DNA of 27,473 nucleotides from the NCBI GenBank assembly GCA_016302065.1, contig JAEDOI010000013.1, forward strand, positions 1-27,473, in the 5' to 3' direction. Source of the DNA: Bacilli bacterium. GTDB lineage: Bacteria; Bacillota_I; Bacilli_A; RFN20; CAG-826. The notes under the pieces were generated by a model. That model saw nothing but the letters and a program-made list of their open reading frames with translations, was not told the DNA's origin and ran no database searches. Numbering within the stretch: the stretch's first letter is position 1; the number at the start of each line of letters is the position of its first letter. Of the stretch, positions 1 through 7,846 are shown in pieces. Position numbers and translations under genes: made by a program.

Positions 1-1523
1 CCTAGTTTAAACATAAATGTTTCAAAACCTTTTTGACCAACTTCATCTTTTTTAAATACTGCAGTATTATCTAAGATATTTTTGCAAACTTTCGATGTAT
101 AGAGTTTAATTTGTTCACTTGCTTCATCTCTATTGCTATATTTCTTTATATCTAATAAATCTTTAACCATGACTCTATGCTTATATAATGGATGAATTTC
201 ATTATTAATTTCTTCATCATATTTATTAGTTAATAAAATATCTTCAATTAAAGCAAACTCTCTTTTAAGTCTAGGAGGAAGAATAAATAATCCCATGGCT
301 TCAATTAAACCTATCCCTTCGCTTTTAATATTAAAATATTCTTTATGAACATGGAAAATACCATCAGGATATTCTTCGTTAGTTCTATTATTTCTTAATA
401 TAAAATAAAATGCATATTTACCATTTTCTTTTCTTAAAACTGGTGTTATTACATTATGAGGTGTTGATCCACTATGAGATAAAATAGAACATTCTTCATA
501 ATTAAAGTCTCTCCAAGTATTAATTATTCTTTTTGCAAATCCAAATAATTCTTCTTTATTTGTTCCTTCAAATTTAATTGTACTATTATACCAATTTAAA
601 ATACCTATTTTTAAGGAAGGAAATTCTTTACTATAATATATTTCTTTATAAGAAGAATTAAACATAGGTAAAGTATAATTTCCACCTTGGAAATGTTCAT
701 GATTTAAAATTGAACCACCAACAATTGGTAAAGAAGCATTGCTTCCAATAAAATAATTAGGCAAATAATCTATAAAATCTACCAATTTTCTAGGTGTAGT
801 TTCATCAATATTCATTGGTTTATGTTCTTTATTGATGACAATACAATGCTCATTATAATAAGCATATGGAGAATATTGCATAAACCAATTCTCACCATTT
901 AAAGTTAAGTCGATTGTTCTAATATTCTTTCTAGCTGGATGAGTTAAAGTCCCTTTATATCCTTCATTTTCATAGCAAAGTAAACATTGAGGATATTTTG
1001 AAGCATCTTTTTTTAATGTTAAAAGTTTTTGAATATCTTTATTACTTTTTTCTGGTTTTGATAAATTTATAGTTATTTCTAAGCTATTTTGATTATTCTC
1101 GTCTATGTAATTCCATTTAATATTTTTACTTATTGCACTTTTTTTAATATACCAATTTTTAATCGATAAATCATATAGATAATTGCATGCATTTGTTTTA
1201 TTTTCTTTTGCTATTTCATTAAATTTATAATTAATAACACTTGGAAGAGGAGATAAAAGACCAAATGTTTCAGTAATAAAAATTTCTTCCTCTTCAAGAG
1301 GACAAATATTATTTTCCTTTATTACCTCTTTAATTTCTTCTACTAGTTCATCTGGAACATCCATTGCTTTTATTTTTTCTTTGTCTATCTCTTCATCAAT
1401 AAAAACATTACATTTAAATTTAGCTAATAATTCATTCCTTTTATACATTTCATCTAACTCTTCTAGATGTAAATGAAATCTAGCATATGTAATTAATTCT
1501 TTAATTAGTTTAGAAATACTCAT
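1..1523 (-). CDS. galT: UDP-glucose--hexose-1-phosphate uridylyltransferase, class II (partial, 3' end off window)
   Basis: Leloir-pathway enzyme that swaps UMP between UDP-glucose and galactose-1-phosphate in the cytoplasm. I read the frame by hand from ATG at 1523, preceded by GAGGTGATTTT, a strong Shine-Dalgarno site. It stays open for 507 codons to the window edge with no stop. The protein starts MSISKLIKELITYARFHL and carries NHEHFQGG with His275 and His277, the signature of the Firmicute-type (class II) GalT, plus LTHPARKNIRTIDLTL and SHSGSTPHNV blocks. The family is about 490-515 residues, so only a few residues are probably missing. It lies downstream of the lgt/CPBP genes on the same strand but is separated by 78 bases holding an inverted repeat, so it may be regulated on its own. 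It would take up galactose released by the alpha- and beta-galactosidases encoded further right. Confidence 0.93.
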   Translation of the reverse strand, partial: MSISKLIKELITYARFHLHLEELDEMYKRNELLAKFKCNVFIDEEIDKEKIKAMDVPDELVEEIKEVIKENNICPLEEEEIFITETFGLLSPLPSVINYKFNEIAKENKTNACNYLYDLSIKNWYIKKSAISKNIKWNYIDENNQNSLEITINLSKPEKSNKDIQKLLTLKKDASKYPQCLLCYENEGYKGTLTHPARKNIRTIDLTLNGENWFMQYSPYAYYNEHCIVINKEHKPMNIDETTPRKLVDFIDYLPNYFIGSNASLPIVGGSILNHEHFQGGNYTLPMFNSSYKEIYYSKEFPSLKIGILNWYNSTIKFEGTNKEELFGFAKRIINTWRDFNYEECSILSHSGSTPHNVITPVLRKENGKYAFYFILRNNRTNEEYPDGIFHVHKEYFNIKSEGIGLIEAMGLFILPPRLKREFALIEDILLTNKYDEEINNEIHPLYKHRVMVKDLLDIKKYSNRDEASEQIKLYTSKVCKNILDNTAVFKKDEVGQKGFETFMFKL

Positions 1524-1543
1524 AAAATCACCTCAAAAATATC

Positions 1544-1569
1544 ATTTACATTTTAATGAAAATGTAAAT
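1544..1569 (-). promoter_or_regulatory. Perfect 11-bp inverted repeat in the galT leader (putative operator or attenuator)
   Basis: The arms ATTTACATTTT (1544-1554) and AAAATGTAAAT (1559-1569) are perfectly complementary around a 4-base centre. A candidate -10 box TATAAA (minus strand, 1573-1578) lies just upstream, which would put the repeat over the galT start point. That is a usual place for a repressor operator. On the minus strand it is followed by GATATTTTTG, so a weak terminator for the upstream lgt/CPBP transcript is the alternative. The choice of role is inference. Confidence 0.5.
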
Positions 1570-1601
1570 AAATTTATACCTTTATTTTTAACATAAATAT
1601 T

Positions 1602-2348
1602 TTAGTTATTTATTTTTTTATTTTTAAAATACATAAAATAAATTAATAATCCATAAATTAATGTAATTAGTGAAACAATTATCGAAACAATATAAAAAAT
1701 ATAATCATTAGTTCCATTAAATAATCTAAGAAATAAATCCTTATTTAAAAAATTAAAAAGAAAATGAATAATTATAATATAAATAAAATTATTCTCGCTA
1801 AATTCGTAAATAAATCCTAAAACTAAACCTAGTCCAAAAGTATATATAATTATTATTAAATCATAAGGATCAAAAGAAGATAAAAAATATACAATATGAA
1901 ATAATCCAAAGATTAAACTACTAATAATTATTTTTAATATTTTATTATTTATATTTAAAATATTATGAATATAAACCCTAAATAATAATTCTTCACTAAT
2001 TGATACTGTTATTGTTAATATTATTTGTAATATAAAGGTAAAATCATATGTAAATCCTACTTCTTTTTGTTTAAATAATAAAAATATCAAATTATTAAAT
2101 ACTATTAATAAAAATGGAATAAAGAACAAATCATTCAATTTGCTCTTTATACTAATAACAAATAATTTCTTTTTAAACATTAAATATAAAAGAATATAAA
2201 TAATGAATATTATTCTTACAATTATTTGAAATGAATAAATTACATATATATTTTTACTTAATAAATCTATTGGAAAACAAACTAAAAATATAAAAAAACA
2301 TAATGAAATTAAAAAATCTAACAAATTATTTTTATTTATTATTTTCAT
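1602..2348 (-). CDS. CPBP family intramembrane metalloprotease (Abi/CAAX protease-like)
   Basis: Integral membrane protein of 248 residues with about seven or eight hydrophobic segments. The three CPBP motifs are present in order: Glu119-Glu120 and Arg124 in SEELLFR, His151 in FGLFH, and His195 with Asn199 in HFLFN. These form the glutamate/histidine metal site of the type II CAAX prenyl-protease-like family. In bacteria such proteins cleave peptides within the membrane, with roles including bacteriocin self-immunity and peptide or lipoprotein processing; the substrate here is unknown. The start overlaps the end of the lgt-like gene by 17 bases, so the two are co-transcribed and probably translationally coupled. 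It is the last gene of the nagA-nagB-lgt-CPBP run. Base composition is extreme (Ile/Phe/Leu/Asn rich), like its neighbours. Confidence 0.85.
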   Translation of the reverse strand: MKIINKNNLLDFLISLCFFIFLVCFPIDLLSKNIYVIYSFQIIVRIIFIIYILLYLMFKKKLFVISIKSKLNDLFFIPFLLIVFNNLIFLLFKQKEVGFTYDFTFILQIILTITVSISEELLFRVYIHNILNINNKILKIIISSLIFGLFHIVYFLSSFDPYDLIIIIYTFGLGLVLGFIYEFSENNFIYIIIIHFLFNFLNKDLFLRLFNGTNDYIFYIVSIIVSLITLIYGLLIYFMYFKNKKINN

Positions 2349-3087
2349 TTTTAAATATTAATTTTTTTAATAAAAAATATAAAGGAATTGCTCCTAAAAT
2401 CATTACAATACACCAAACCTGAGAAGGTGAAAATATTCCTAAAAAAGCTCCTCTCTCATCACCTCTAAAAAATTCTATAACAAACCTAAATATTCCATAA
2501 CTTAATAAGTAAATAACAAAACTATATTTAAATTTAAACTTAAATACTAATATCAACATTAATAGAGTTAATAAAAATAAAAATATACATTCAATAAGTT
2601 GAGTAGGTATTACTATATGATCTAAAAATGGAAATTTAACACCAATTATTGATTTTGTTTCAACTCCATAACAACAACCTGCTAAAAAGCATCCGATTCG
2701 ACCAAAAGCATGAGCTAAAGTAATACAACTTGGTGCAATAATTAATAGCTCTTTTATTGCACTTCCATTTCTTTTCTTAAAATAAAAGAAATACATAATT
2801 AAGAATCCACCAACTCCTCCAAATAAGCCACCTAAGAATGTCATTCCAAATGTCCATTTATAATTTATTGGATCAAGAGCAAATTCATATAAATTTTCAA
2901 AAAGACACGCAAATACTACACCAAATAGTACAGAAATTATTCCTGAAAATAATAAATCCAATATAAAATATTTATCTTTTTTATGAACAAATTTAAAGTA
3001 TAAAGATAGCAATAAAAAAGCACAAATTACCCCAATAAATAAAAACAGTACATAGCTATCAATTACACCAAAAATATATGGATACAT
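2332..3087 (-). CDS. lgt: Prolipoprotein diacylglyceryl transferase family protein (Cys-rich GCCYG variant)
   Basis: Membrane protein of 251 residues and about seven membrane segments. Lgt moves diacylglycerol from phosphatidylglycerol to the lipobox cysteine of prolipoproteins. Family marks seen: His126, GRIGC at 129-133 (Arg130), PTQLIE at 161-166, and RFVIEFFR (Arg201, Glu205). These match the His103, Arg143, Arg239 and Glu243 positions of E. coli Lgt by pattern. In classical Lgt the motif reads GRIGN; here Asn is Cys133, followed by GCCYG at 137-141. This Cys-rich form is a recognised branch of the family in gut Firmicutes and Bacteroidetes annotations, but its true substrate is less certain. 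Only 3 bases separate it from nagB upstream, and it overlaps the CPBP gene downstream. No lipobox protein is visible in the window. Confidence 0.85.
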   Translation of the reverse strand: MYPYIFGVIDSYVLFLFIGVICAFLLLSLYFKFVHKKDKYFILDLLFSGIISVLFGVVFACLFENLYEFALDPINYKWTFGMTFLGGLFGGVGGFLIMYFFYFKKRNGSAIKELLIIAPSCITLAHAFGRIGCFLAGCCYGVETKSIIGVKFPFLDHIVIPTQLIECIFLFLLTLLMLILVFKFKFKYSFVIYLLSYGIFRFVIEFFRGDERGAFLGIFSPSQVWCIVMILGAIPLYFLLKKLIFKNENNK

Positions 3088-3090
3088 TAA

Positions 3091-3804
3091 TTATTTAATT
3101 CCTTCATAACATTCATCATCTATATAAACATGAACTTTACATTTGGCTAAATTAAGACAAGAAGCAGGGAAACTTGGGTCATATTTTCCTTCTAGCATTT
3201 TCTTAACTGCCATGCTTTTATTTTTTCCAGTTGCAATTAAAAATATTTCTTTTGATTGTAAAATAGTATTTAAACCCATTGTAATTGCTTTGGTTGGAAC
3301 TTCACTAATACTTTTAAAAAATCTTGAATTATCTTTAATAGTATTCTCAGTTAACTCAACAATATGCGTTTTTTCATCAATGTTTGTAAAAGGTTCATTA
3401 AATGCTATATGTCCATTACTACCAATTCCTAATATTTGAATATCGATTCCCCCACTATTTTTAATTTCTTCATCATAATTAGACATATTTTCAATAGAAG
3501 GAAAATGATGAGATTCTTTTTTAAAATCTAAATATTTAAATAAATTTTCATTCATAAAATATCTATATGATTGTTTATTTGTTTCTTCAAGCCCTACATA
3601 TTCATCAAGGTTAAATGTCGTAACATTTTTATAACTAACATATTCTGCTAATGAATATTTAACAATGGCTTCATATGTAAATAATGGACTACTTCCTGTT
3701 GCTAAGCCTAAAACAATATAAGGATTTTGTTTAACCCTTTCAACAATTCTTCTTCCAATTTCTAAACCTATTTCTTCTTTACTTCTTAAAACATATAATT
3801 CCAT
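3091..3804 (-). CDS. nagB: Glucosamine-6-phosphate deaminase
   Basis: Cytoplasmic enzyme converting glucosamine-6-phosphate to fructose-6-phosphate and ammonia, the second step after NagA. The 237-residue length fits the short Bacilli form (about 235-245) rather than the longer allosteric E. coli form. Motifs: LATGSSP near residue 34 (phosphate loop), FNLDEYVGL with catalytic Asp67, and GIGSNGHIAFNEP with His132 and Glu137 equivalent to the catalytic His/Glu pair. TMGLNTIL and IATGKNKS are further conserved blocks. It lies 3 bases after nagA, and the only ribosome site visible is an AGAGAG/AGG-type stretch inside the end of nagA, so coupled translation is likely. Assignment is firm from family motifs and from the nagA neighbour. 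Confidence 0.96.
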   Translation of the reverse strand: MELYVLRSKEEIGLEIGRRIVERVKQNPYIVLGLATGSSPLFTYEAIVKYSLAEYVSYKNVTTFNLDEYVGLEETNKQSYRYFMNENLFKYLDFKKESHHFPSIENMSNYDEEIKNSGGIDIQILGIGSNGHIAFNEPFTNIDEKTHIVELTENTIKDNSRFFKSISEVPTKAITMGLNTILQSKEIFLIATGKNKSMAVKKMLEGKYDPSFPASCLNLAKCKVHVYIDDECYEGIK

Positions 3805-3807
3805 AAC

Positions 3808-4923
3808 CTAATTCTCTCTTAAATATACTATTTTTCCATTAACAACCGTTTTTATTACATTTAAGTCTTTATCTAAATATACTAAATCAGCAACTTTCCC
3901 TTCTTTTATTGAACCAACTTTATTGAATATTTTCCCGCTCTTTGCCGCATTTTCACTAAATGGTAAAATAGCTATTTCGATAGGATACTTAGTTAATTTC
4001 ATATAATTTTTAAATCCATCTAAAAGATTTAGACAGGATCCTGCTCTTGTTAATGTTCCTTTTAAGAAACATTCATTATTTTTTAATGTAATTGCTTGTT
4101 CTCCTAAAAAATAATCTCCATCCGTAAGACCAGAACACATTAAAGAGTCAGTAATTCCAACTATATATTTATTACCTTTATTATTAATTAAAAACTTAAT
4201 AACTAAAGGATCAACATGTTTCATGTCCATAATTACTTCATTATAAATTGAAGGAATATATAAACTAGAAAAAGCAATAGTTAAATTATGGTGAGTAAAT
4301 GGAGTCATGGCATTAAATGTATGAGTAAAAGAACTAGCACCACATTTGATAGCTTTTATAACATCTTCATGTTTTGCATCGCTATGTCCTAAAGAAACAA
4401 CTATATTGTTTTTTACTAAATAAGATATAAATTCCTCACTATTTTGTAATTCTGGAGCGATAGTAATATATCTTATATTATTTCCACTACATTCATTTAA
4501 TTCTTTAAAAAGAGATATATCTAAAGGTAAAAGATATTTTTCTTCATGAGCTCCTCTACATTTTGAAGAAATAAAAGGCCCTTCAAGATGAATACCTTTA
4601 ATTACTTTATTGTTTTTCATAGCTTCACCTACTAAGGACAATTGCTTTTTTAAATGAGAATAATCATCAGTCATAACAGTAGCAAAGACAGAGGTAACAC
4701 CATGTCTAACATAAAAATCGGTAATTGTTTTAATATCTTCTAAACTATTAACTGTATTAAAATCAAAACCCATTGCACCATGAGTGTGTAAATCAATTAA
4801 ACCAGGTAAAATATATCCTTCTTCATTATTTTCACTTAAAGAATCAATAACAACTTTTTCAATTAAATCATTCTTAATTATGACATTTCCATCTATAAGT
4901 TTATTTTTGTATAGTACTTTCAT
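3808..4923 (-). CDS. nagA: N-acetylglucosamine-6-phosphate deacetylase
   Basis: Amidohydrolase-superfamily enzyme that removes acetate from GlcNAc-6-phosphate to give glucosamine-6-phosphate, the substrate of NagB next door. 371 residues, close to the usual 380. Motifs in order: GLIDLHTHGAMGFDFN (41-56, metal-site His46 and His48), HLEGPFIS with the metal-binding Glu, SLGHSDA, THTFNAMTPF with a metal/substrate His, GITDSL with the catalytic Asp, and TRAGSCLNLLDGF near the C-terminus. The start at 4923 is supported by GAGGA eight bases upstream. It is the first gene of the nagA-nagB-lgt-CPBP run and has its own promoter. The source of GlcNAc-6-P could be imported mucin or cell-wall amino sugar; no PTS or amino-sugar transporter lies in the window. 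Confidence 0.96.
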   Translation of the reverse strand: MKVLYKNKLIDGNVIIKNDLIEKVVIDSLSENNEEGYILPGLIDLHTHGAMGFDFNTVNSLEDIKTITDFYVRHGVTSVFATVMTDDYSHLKKQLSLVGEAMKNNKVIKGIHLEGPFISSKCRGAHEEKYLLPLDISLFKELNECSGNNIRYITIAPELQNSEEFISYLVKNNIVVSLGHSDAKHEDVIKAIKCGASSFTHTFNAMTPFTHHNLTIAFSSLYIPSIYNEVIMDMKHVDPLVIKFLINNKGNKYIVGITDSLMCSGLTDGDYFLGEQAITLKNNECFLKGTLTRAGSCLNLLDGFKNYMKLTKYPIEIAILPFSENAAKSGKIFNKVGSIKEGKVADLVYLDKDLNVIKTVVNGKIVYLREN

Positions 4924-4942
4924 AATAGTTCCTCGTTAATTA

Positions 4943-4971
4943 ATGATAAAACAAATAATTGAAGGTATCAA
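4943..4971 (-). promoter_or_regulatory. Sigma-A promoter of the nagA operon
   Basis: On the minus strand TTGATA (4966-4971) is separated by exactly 17 bases from TATCAT (4943-4948). This is a good match to -35/-10 boxes. Predicted transcription starts near 4936, giving a leader of about a dozen bases that holds the GAGGA ribosome site of nagA. No clear operator palindrome overlaps it. Confidence 0.6.
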
Positions 4972-4998
4972 ATGTCGTTATAAAATAAATATTAATAA

Positions 4999-5532
4999 TT
5001 ACTTATTAATAATATGTAACATCTTATTTCTCAGTTTAGGATACATGCTATGTATTGCTTTATTTGTATAAATCTTAAATGATTCTTCATCATTATCAAT
5101 AATAAATTTTCTAATATCTTTCCCATGTATATCTATAACTTTTCTAGAGATTATATCAAATTCGATGTGATTTCCCGCTTCTTTTGAAAACCATTGATGA
5201 CATTTCTCTTCATCACCATAAAAGAAAACATCAACAGAAGGAATATATTTTAATGCACTATTTATTAGATAATCTCCCCATGAAGGAACATTCCCAATAC
5301 CTAAATCATTTAAAGGAGCAACAATAATTTTATCTTTAAAAACTGTTTTTAACATTTCTTCTCTTTCTTTATATGAAAAAGGATTCTCTATTGTTCCTTC
5401 TTTATTTGCGCTTCCTACAAAAACTAAAAGCTTATCACATTTAGATAGAGCGTAATTAATTAAATATTCATGACCTATATGTAAAGGATTAAATCTTCCT
5501 AAGATTAATCCAAATTTATATTTATTTCCCAT
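4999..5532 (-). CDS. Nicotinamide/nicotinate-nucleotide adenylyltransferase, NadM/NadR-like
   Basis: 177-residue HIGH-superfamily nucleotidyltransferase that probably adenylates (nicotinic acid or nicotinamide) mononucleotide to the dinucleotide. GRFNPLHIGHEYL at residues 12-24 gives the HxGH signature (His18, His21) of the alpha-phosphate-binding site. NPFSYKEREEML near 50 is the conserved SxxxR/ExR segment of the NadM/NadR type. The C-terminal motif, normally ISxTxIR, reads IDIHGKDIRKF, keeping the final Arg but altering the ISxT part. The start lies 11 bases inside the end of nadE, so the pair is translationally coupled. That NadE context is the strongest argument for an NAD role, since close relatives use other nucleotides. 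It is shorter and of a different type from the usual bacterial NadD (about 190-210 residues). Confidence 0.82.
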   Translation of the reverse strand: MGNKYKFGLILGRFNPLHIGHEYLINYALSKCDKLLVFVGSANKEGTIENPFSYKEREEMLKTVFKDKIIVAPLNDLGIGNVPSWGDYLINSALKYIPSVDVFFYGDEEKCHQWFSKEAGNHIEFDIISRKVIDIHGKDIRKFIIDNDEESFKIYTNKAIHSMYPKLRNKMLHIINK

Positions 5533-6256
5533 CTTTTTTATAACTTGGCATTAATTGTATTTTATGTAAATTTGCTAAATGCATTTTATCTATCTTTTCT
5601 TTTATTTTAAGATCATCTATTTCACCAGTTCTTATATATTTATCTAATACTTCATATGTAAAACCTAATTTTTCTTCATCACTTTTAAAACTCATACCAT
5701 CTTCTGGAACTTTATAAATTAAATTTTTAGGTAAACCAAGCTCTTCTCCTAACTCTCTTACTTCTGTTTTTGTAAAATTAGAAATTGGTGAAAAATCACC
5801 GGCAGAATCTCCAAATTTTGTTGAATAACCTACGTAATCTTCACTTAAATTACAAGTATTAGCAACTCTACCATTAAGTAAACCAGAAATACCATATAAT
5901 GTAGCCATTCTTAATCTAGATGGAGTATTAGTTCTATAAATATCATATGATTTACTATCTATTTTTAACTTAGTATCAATTTCATTTGTTAATTCCAAAT
6001 ATGGTTTATTTATATTAATTACATAATATTTAATATCTAAAAACTTCACTAATTGATAAGAACAATCTATGTCATATTGGTCACCATTTGGCATTAAAAC
6101 TCCAATAACTCTATCTTTTCCTAATGCTTTTACAAGTAAAGCAGCGGTAACACTAGAATCGCAGCCTCCAGATATTCCTATAATTGCATTACAATCCTTA
6201 CCATTATCTTTAAAATATTGTTTAATCCACTCTATTACTTTTTCACTTTCTTTCAT
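5522..6256 (-). CDS. nadE: NAD+ synthase, ammonia-dependent
   Basis: Amidates nicotinic acid adenine dinucleotide to NAD+ in the cytoplasm. 244 residues, the length of the single-domain ammonia-using form; the N-terminal nitrilase/glutaminase domain of the long form is absent. The ATP pyrophosphatase loop GISGGCDSS is at 27-35. TNTPSRLRMATLY, NLSEDYVGYSTKFGDSAGDFSPISNFTK and KVPEDGMSFKSDEEKLGFTYEVLDKYI are typical NadE blocks in the expected order. The ribosome site is a modest AAGGG about ten bases before ATG at 6256. The NMN adenylyltransferase gene overlaps its end by 11 bases, so together they form the last two steps of NAD synthesis. No upstream NAD genes (nadA-C, pncB) are visible, so salvage of nicotinic acid is likely but unproven. 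Confidence 0.95.
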   Translation of the reverse strand: MKESEKVIEWIKQYFKDNGKDCNAIIGISGGCDSSVTAALLVKALGKDRVIGVLMPNGDQYDIDCSYQLVKFLDIKYYVININKPYLELTNEIDTKLKIDSKSYDIYRTNTPSRLRMATLYGISGLLNGRVANTCNLSEDYVGYSTKFGDSAGDFSPISNFTKTEVRELGEELGLPKNLIYKVPEDGMSFKSDEEKLGFTYEVLDKYIRTGEIDDLKIKEKIDKMHLANLHKIQLMPSYKKDGK

Positions 6257-6328
6257 ATCTAATTACCCTTTTATATTTTAAACCTTTTATTTATTTTTTT
6301 AATTGAAATATTAATTTAAATGATAATT

Positions 6329-6366
6329 AAAAAAATAAAACCCCATTTATTTTGCCCATGGGTTTA
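6329..6366 (-). terminator. Rho-independent terminator of the DUF4143 ATPase gene
   Basis: Minus-strand AAACCCAT (6365-6358) pairs with ATGGGGTTT (6346-6338), leaving one bulged base and an 11-base loop. It is followed directly by TTTTATTTTTTT. It lies about 95 bases after the ATPase stop codon. The same sequence read on the plus strand resembles the IS-end-like sequence at 8121-8144, so it may have begun as a transposon end. Confidence 0.55.
6341..6362 (+). repeat. IS-end-like inverted copy, left of the ATPase gene
   Basis: Plus-strand CCCCATTTATTTTGCCCATG matches the minus-strand sequence at 8144-8121, CCCCCATAATTTTGCCCAATG, with two small gaps and long C-rich identical blocks (CCCCAT and ATTTTGCCC). 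The two copies point inward at each other and enclose the ATPase gene and the transposase stub. C-rich matches of this kind are unlikely by chance in such AT-rich DNA. Assignment as a transposon end is inference. Confidence 0.4.
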
Positions 6367-6460
6367 TAACTCTTCTATATTTAATGATACGAGCAAAATA
6401 TAAATAACCGATTTGGTGTGCAGACAAAAGCTTAGAACATTGTTGTTTCTAATTATTCTT

Positions 6461-7798
6461 TTATTTCTTTTCTGATAGAAATCTCTTTAGTAAAAAAGTT
6501 AAGAAATAAGGAAAAGTATAGATATTATTTTCAAAACCAATGTTCTTTTCTGCTAATTTAATACCAAAAATAACATCTTTAATATTTTTGTCTTCTATAA
6601 ACGATTTAATTGATTTTACCTTTCCATCAGTAGCTTTAACATCTATCGGGATAAGGTTATTTGCATCTCTAACAAAGAATTCGACTTCTTGTGTGCCATC
6701 TTCATTTTTATAAAAATACAAATTATATCCAGACTTCTTTAACATATCGCCAACAATGTTCTCATAAATAGCACCTTTATATGTATTAAAGTTTTTGTTA
6801 TCTCTTAAATCCTTTGATGATTCTTCATCTAATGACGCTACCAATAGACCAGTATCCATAAAATACATACGATAATTATCTGAATCATAATTTCCTTTAA
6901 GTGGCAAAGCTAAGTCATTTAAACAATAAGAAATATTTACGATTCCAGCATCTGTTAGCCAATCTGTCACGCCAGTATATTCTCTATTCCTTGCTCCATG
7001 AGCAACTTTAGAAATCCTAAATTTCTTATTATCTTGACCAAGAAAAACAGGAATCTTTCTAAAGACATTTAATATCTTGGTTTTATCTAATCCTTCAACA
7101 TATTTAGTGATATCCTCTTCATAATCAAGAATAATTTGTTTTTGAAGAGCAAGAGTGCCACTATAATTCTTTTGATCCACAAAGAGCTTTACTACTTCTG
7201 GCATTCCTCCTAGCACCATATATTGATGGAATCTATCTAATAGAACATTGAATTGTGTTTCTGATAATGGGCTAAGGTTTTTCATGCATTCATAAAGACT
7301 TTCAATTTGTTCTTCTTTATATCCAAGTGCCCACAAGAATTCTTCAAAATCCATTGAGTACATCGTATAATCAATTTTGTGTCCTGTACTTACTGATTCA
7401 ATTTCTTTATAAGAAAGACCCATTAACGAACCAGAACAAATAACATCAAATCTTCCATCTAGCTTAAATGATTTTAGTGACGTTGCAGCGTTTATGCATT
7501 TTTGAATTTCATCAAAAAAGATAAGTGTCTTTCCTGGAATAAATTCTAAAGATGGATCTTTAAAGGAAATGTTCTCTAAGATTTTATCAACTTTATAACC
7601 ATCATCAAAAATATCTCTAAATTCAGGATTGAGGACAAAATTAATTTCAACTAAAGAGAGGTTATTCCTTTTAGCGAATTCTTCTATTGTTTTGGTTTTA
7701 CCAATTTGTCTCGCACCTTTAATAATAAGCGGTTTCTTTTTATCACTAATAAGCCATTCATCTAAAAACTTATCAATTTTTCTTTTTAAATAATCCAT
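6461..7798 (-). CDS. AAA family ATPase with C-terminal DUF4143 domain
   Basis: 445 residues from the chosen ATG at 7798, which has GAGGTC seven bases upstream; an in-frame ATG seven codons earlier lacks such a site. The N-terminal AAA_14 ATPase has Walker A GARQIGKT (28-35) and Walker B TLIFFDEIQ (91-99, Asp96, Glu97). The C-terminal DUF4143 part ends with YKNEDGTQEVEFFVRD followed by IPIDVKA, an E-x(n)-D-x-K pattern like a PD-(D/E)XK nuclease core. Such proteins are common, patchily distributed single genes in gut bacteria and archaea; their function is not established. It stands alone, with a terminator behind it and three phased repeats in its promoter. It sits between inverted IS-like ends and has slightly less AT-biased codon use than its neighbours, all of which fits horizontal acquisition. 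Confidence is high for the family and low for any biological role. Confidence 0.9.
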   Translation of the reverse strand: MDYLKRKIDKFLDEWLISDKKKPLIIKGARQIGKTKTIEEFAKRNNLSLVEINFVLNPEFRDIFDDGYKVDKILENISFKDPSLEFIPGKTLIFFDEIQKCINAATSLKSFKLDGRFDVICSGSLMGLSYKEIESVSTGHKIDYTMYSMDFEEFLWALGYKEEQIESLYECMKNLSPLSETQFNVLLDRFHQYMVLGGMPEVVKLFVDQKNYSGTLALQKQIILDYEEDITKYVEGLDKTKILNVFRKIPVFLGQDNKKFRISKVAHGARNREYTGVTDWLTDAGIVNISYCLNDLALPLKGNYDSDNYRMYFMDTGLLVASLDEESSKDLRDNKNFNTYKGAIYENIVGDMLKKSGYNLYFYKNEDGTQEVEFFVRDANNLIPIDVKATDGKVKSIKSFIEDKNIKDVIFGIKLAEKNIGFENNIYTFPYFLTFLLKRFLSEKK

Positions 7799-7817
7799 AA
7801 CAAGACCTCGTGAATAC

Positions 7818-7846
7818 ATAGTATCACAAAATTCTATACTTTTTAA
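7818..7846 (-). promoter_or_regulatory. Promoter of the DUF4143 ATPase gene
   Basis: On the minus strand an extended -10, TG-A-TACTAT (TACTAT at 7823-7818), is 17 bases from TTAAAA (7846-7841). The TG of the extended box belongs to the promoter-proximal 14-base repeat, so anything binding that repeat would cover the polymerase site. Predicted start is near 7811, leaving a leader of about 13 bases with the ribosome site. Confidence 0.5.

Noticed and set aside
3143..3439. 98-codon plus-strand frame opposite nagB
   Set aside because: It lies wholly within the well-supported nagB and has no ribosome site or recognisable protein.
6461..7819. ATPase start seven codons further upstream
   Set aside because: That ATG would lie at or before the predicted transcription start and lacks a ribosome site, while ATG at 7798 has GAGGTC.
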